Assembly: GCA_963813345.1 (NCBI GenBank)
Contig: CAWEYR010000021.1
Location: 1 to 64,000, forward strand
From: CAWDDA01 sp963813345
GTDB lineage: Bacteria > Acidobacteriota > Blastocatellia > RBC074
Length of the DNA: 64,000 bases
Reading direction: 5' to 3'
Shown: positions 62,453 through 64,000 of the stretch, piece by piece
Numbering within the stretch: position 1 is the first letter of the stretch
Layout of the letters: each line of letters starts with the position of its first letter
The notes under the pieces: generated by a model
What the model was told of the DNA's origin: nothing
The model's database searches: none
What the model saw: only the letters and a program-made list of their open reading frames with translations
Program-made: the position numbers and the translations under genes

Positions 62453-63778
62453 ATGACAACCGATCGGCGAGGTTTTCTCTGGTCTGCGGCAGCGTCTCTC
62501 GGTTCACCCCTGATTCGCGTACCGGTGCAACGCGCGAAAAAATATCGGACGGCTCTCATCGGTACCGGATGGTGGGGGATGAATATCCTGCGCGAAGCGA
62601 TGGCAGCGGGTGAGTCGACCGTTGTCGCGCTTTGCGATGTCGACACGAATCAGCTCAATCCAGCGCGCGACCAGGTTGCGAAAGTCACGAGTGATCAGCC
62701 CAAACTCTACGGCGACTACCGCGATATGCTGACCCGCGAAAAGCCGGAGATCGTGATCGTTGCAACACCGGATCACTGGCACGCGCTGAACACGATCGAA
62801 GCGCTTGGTCAAGGTGCCCACGTCTACGTCGAGAAACCGATCGGTCACACCATCCGCGAGGGCAGAGCGATGGTGAATGCGGCGCGCTCAGCTGGGCGTC
62901 GCGTTCAGGTGGGCACGCATCGGCGAACATCGCCTCACAACATCTCAGGACGTGATTTCATCCGTTCGGGAAAGCTCGGGAAAATCGGGATGGTGCGATG
63001 TTTTGTGAACTACGGCGGAGGAGTAGAAAAGCCGGAGCGAAACACCGATCCGCCAAAGGGACTTGACTGGGAGATGTGGTGCGGGCCGGCGCCGGAGCGC
63101 GCCTTCAACACAAAAATTCACCCAAAAGGATTTCGCAACTTTCTGGATTACGCAAACGGAACACTTGGAGATTGGGGCATTCACTGGATTGATCAGATTC
63201 TTTGGATTACCGGAGAGAAGTATCCGCGCAAAGTCTTCTCGACTGGCGGGCGCCAGATTGCCGGGCTGGCGGTAAATAATGGCCAGGAGCAGACGTCGGA
63301 TGCGCCCGATCATCAGGTTGCCGTCTTTGAGTTCGAAAGCATGACGGTGAGCTGGGAGCATCGGAAATTTGCTGCCAACAACGCCGAGAAGACCAATCCA
63401 CAGCAACCTGTCGGCTGTTATTTCTACGGCACTGCGGGCACGTTTCACATGGGCTGGATTGACGGCTGGACGTTTTATCCCGCGAACGTGAAAGATCCGA
63501 TAGTCCACGAAGATGCGAAGCTGCACGATCCCGATTCACAAAACATTCGCGAGCTCTGGGCGGACTTTCTGGATGCGATCAAGAAGGAGCGCGCGCCTGT
63601 GAGTGACATCGAACAAATTCACCTCTCAACAAACGTGAGCCTTTTGGGAATGTTATCGTATAAGCTTGGGAGGAGCATCGACTGGGACGGGGCGCGAGAG
63701 CTCATCACGAATGATCCTGACGCGAACAAGCTGCTTCAGAGGGATTATCGAGGGACGTGGGAGTATCCGAAGAATTGA
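62453..63778 (+). CDS. Gfo/Idh/MocA-family oxidoreductase with Tat-like signal
   Basis: The 441-residue protein has a twin-arginine-like start (DRRGFLWSAAASLGSP), an NAD(P)-binding GTGWWGMN (the Gly-rich loop, residues about 37-45), VALCDVD, VIVATPDHWHA, and the family motif YVEKPIGHT with catalytic-site Lys. The second domain includes GTLGDWGIHWIDQILWITGE and EFESMTVSWEHRKFAANN. Tat-exported members act on sugars or their derivatives in the periplasm; substrate unknown. AAAGGAA lies 9 bases before ATG 62453. Frame intact. Confidence 0.9.
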   Translation: MTTDRRGFLWSAAASLGSPLIRVPVQRAKKYRTALIGTGWWGMNILREAMAAGESTVVALCDVDTNQLNPARDQVAKVTSDQPKLYGDYRDMLTREKPEIVIVATPDHWHALNTIEALGQGAHVYVEKPIGHTIREGRAMVNAARSAGRRVQVGTHRRTSPHNISGRDFIRSGKLGKIGMVRCFVNYGGGVEKPERNTDPPKGLDWEMWCGPAPERAFNTKIHPKGFRNFLDYANGTLGDWGIHWIDQILWITGEKYPRKVFSTGGRQIAGLAVNNGQEQTSDAPDHQVAVFEFESMTVSWEHRKFAANNAEKTNPQQPVGCYFYGTAGTFHMGWIDGWTFYPANVKDPIVHEDAKLHDPDSQNIRELWADFLDAIKKERAPVSDIEQIHLSTNVSLLGMLSYKLGRSIDWDGARELITNDPDANKLLQRDYRGTWEYPKN

Positions 63779-64000
63779 AAAGACCTTTGACGAGGACAGG
63801 AAGAGCCATCGCGAGCGAGCGAAAAAAAGGCCGAAACTCAAGTGAAACCTGAAAAAGGGCTAATCCAACGAGTACCCACTTTGTGATTTGAACTGGACTC
63901 ACTCCTTGATACTTACAATGGCCGTGCCAACGCGGAAGTGCCCCATTTTCAATCCATTTGGCGATCGAGCGTGTTTTGATCCGTCGGCTTTACCTGACTT
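63779..64000. other. Window end, no supported gene
   Basis: The 222 bases after the oxidoreductase show only short frames. A plus-strand frame from ATG 63918 (MAVPTRKCPIFNPFGDRACF) is open to the edge, and a minus-strand frame runs inward from the edge to a stop at about 63900; neither is recognised and they cannot be judged at this length. Confidence 0.4.

Overview
The window looks like one chromosomal stretch of an Acidobacteriota bacterium, probably Blastocatellia-like. This is inferred from gene content, not from a marker gene. Supporting signs are two proteins ending in the Solibacter-type C-terminal domain (TIGR03437 style), CHRD and Reeler-like domains, tandem tricorn-type S41 peptidases, a FecR/DUF6600-like protein, and moderate-to-high GC. 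No rRNA, tRNA, CRISPR array or intact insertion sequence was found.

Layout. About 1-8.7 kb is an accessory, decayed region on the minus strand. It holds a SRPBCC protein, a damaged AbrB/PIN toxin-antitoxin pair, a cytosolic AmiC/UrtA-like binding protein, YHS and fpg fragments, WD40 remnants, and a three-gene defence-like cassette: SNF2-type helicase, small HEPN-like protein with an RNGIRH motif, and DUF262/DUF1524 nuclease. 9.5-15 kb holds a hemX/ccsA-hemA pair and a large secreted S8-like protease. 15.1-19.6 kb is a probable operon: PspA, a membrane/coiled-coil protein, a TonB-C protein and a double AAA ATPase. 19.7-29 kb has purD, a HAD-HerA fusion, two secreted acidobacterial proteins, a ROK protein and an SthA-type flavoprotein. 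29.6-36.2 kb carries two tandem tricorn-like proteases. 36.4-43.7 kb is a carbohydrate block: glycogen phosphorylase, phosphoketolase and glycogen debranching enzyme. 44-52 kb is envelope related: M14 peptidase, polytopic membrane proteins, a DacB-like PBP and a flippase-like protein. 52-64 kb has a MacA-like adaptor with its ATPase, a GH63-like glucosidase, a TonB-C protein, a TPR protein, a FecR/DUF6600 protein and a Gfo/Idh/MocA oxidoreductase.

Two things cut across the window. First, many genes, including housekeeping enzymes, are split by single-base frame changes while their residues stay well conserved on both sides. This is best explained by indel errors in the assembly, so broken genes outside 1-8.7 kb should not be read as true pseudogenes without checking reads. 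Second, intergenic regions are full of nested, imperfect palindromic repeats of at least five sequence types; one half-copy sits in frame inside a membrane-protein gene.

The most interesting candidates for undescribed biology are the DUF262/HEPN-like/SNF2 helicase cassette, the PspA/AAA operon (an ESCRT-III/Vps4-like pairing), the HAD-HerA fusion, and the composite palindromic repeats.
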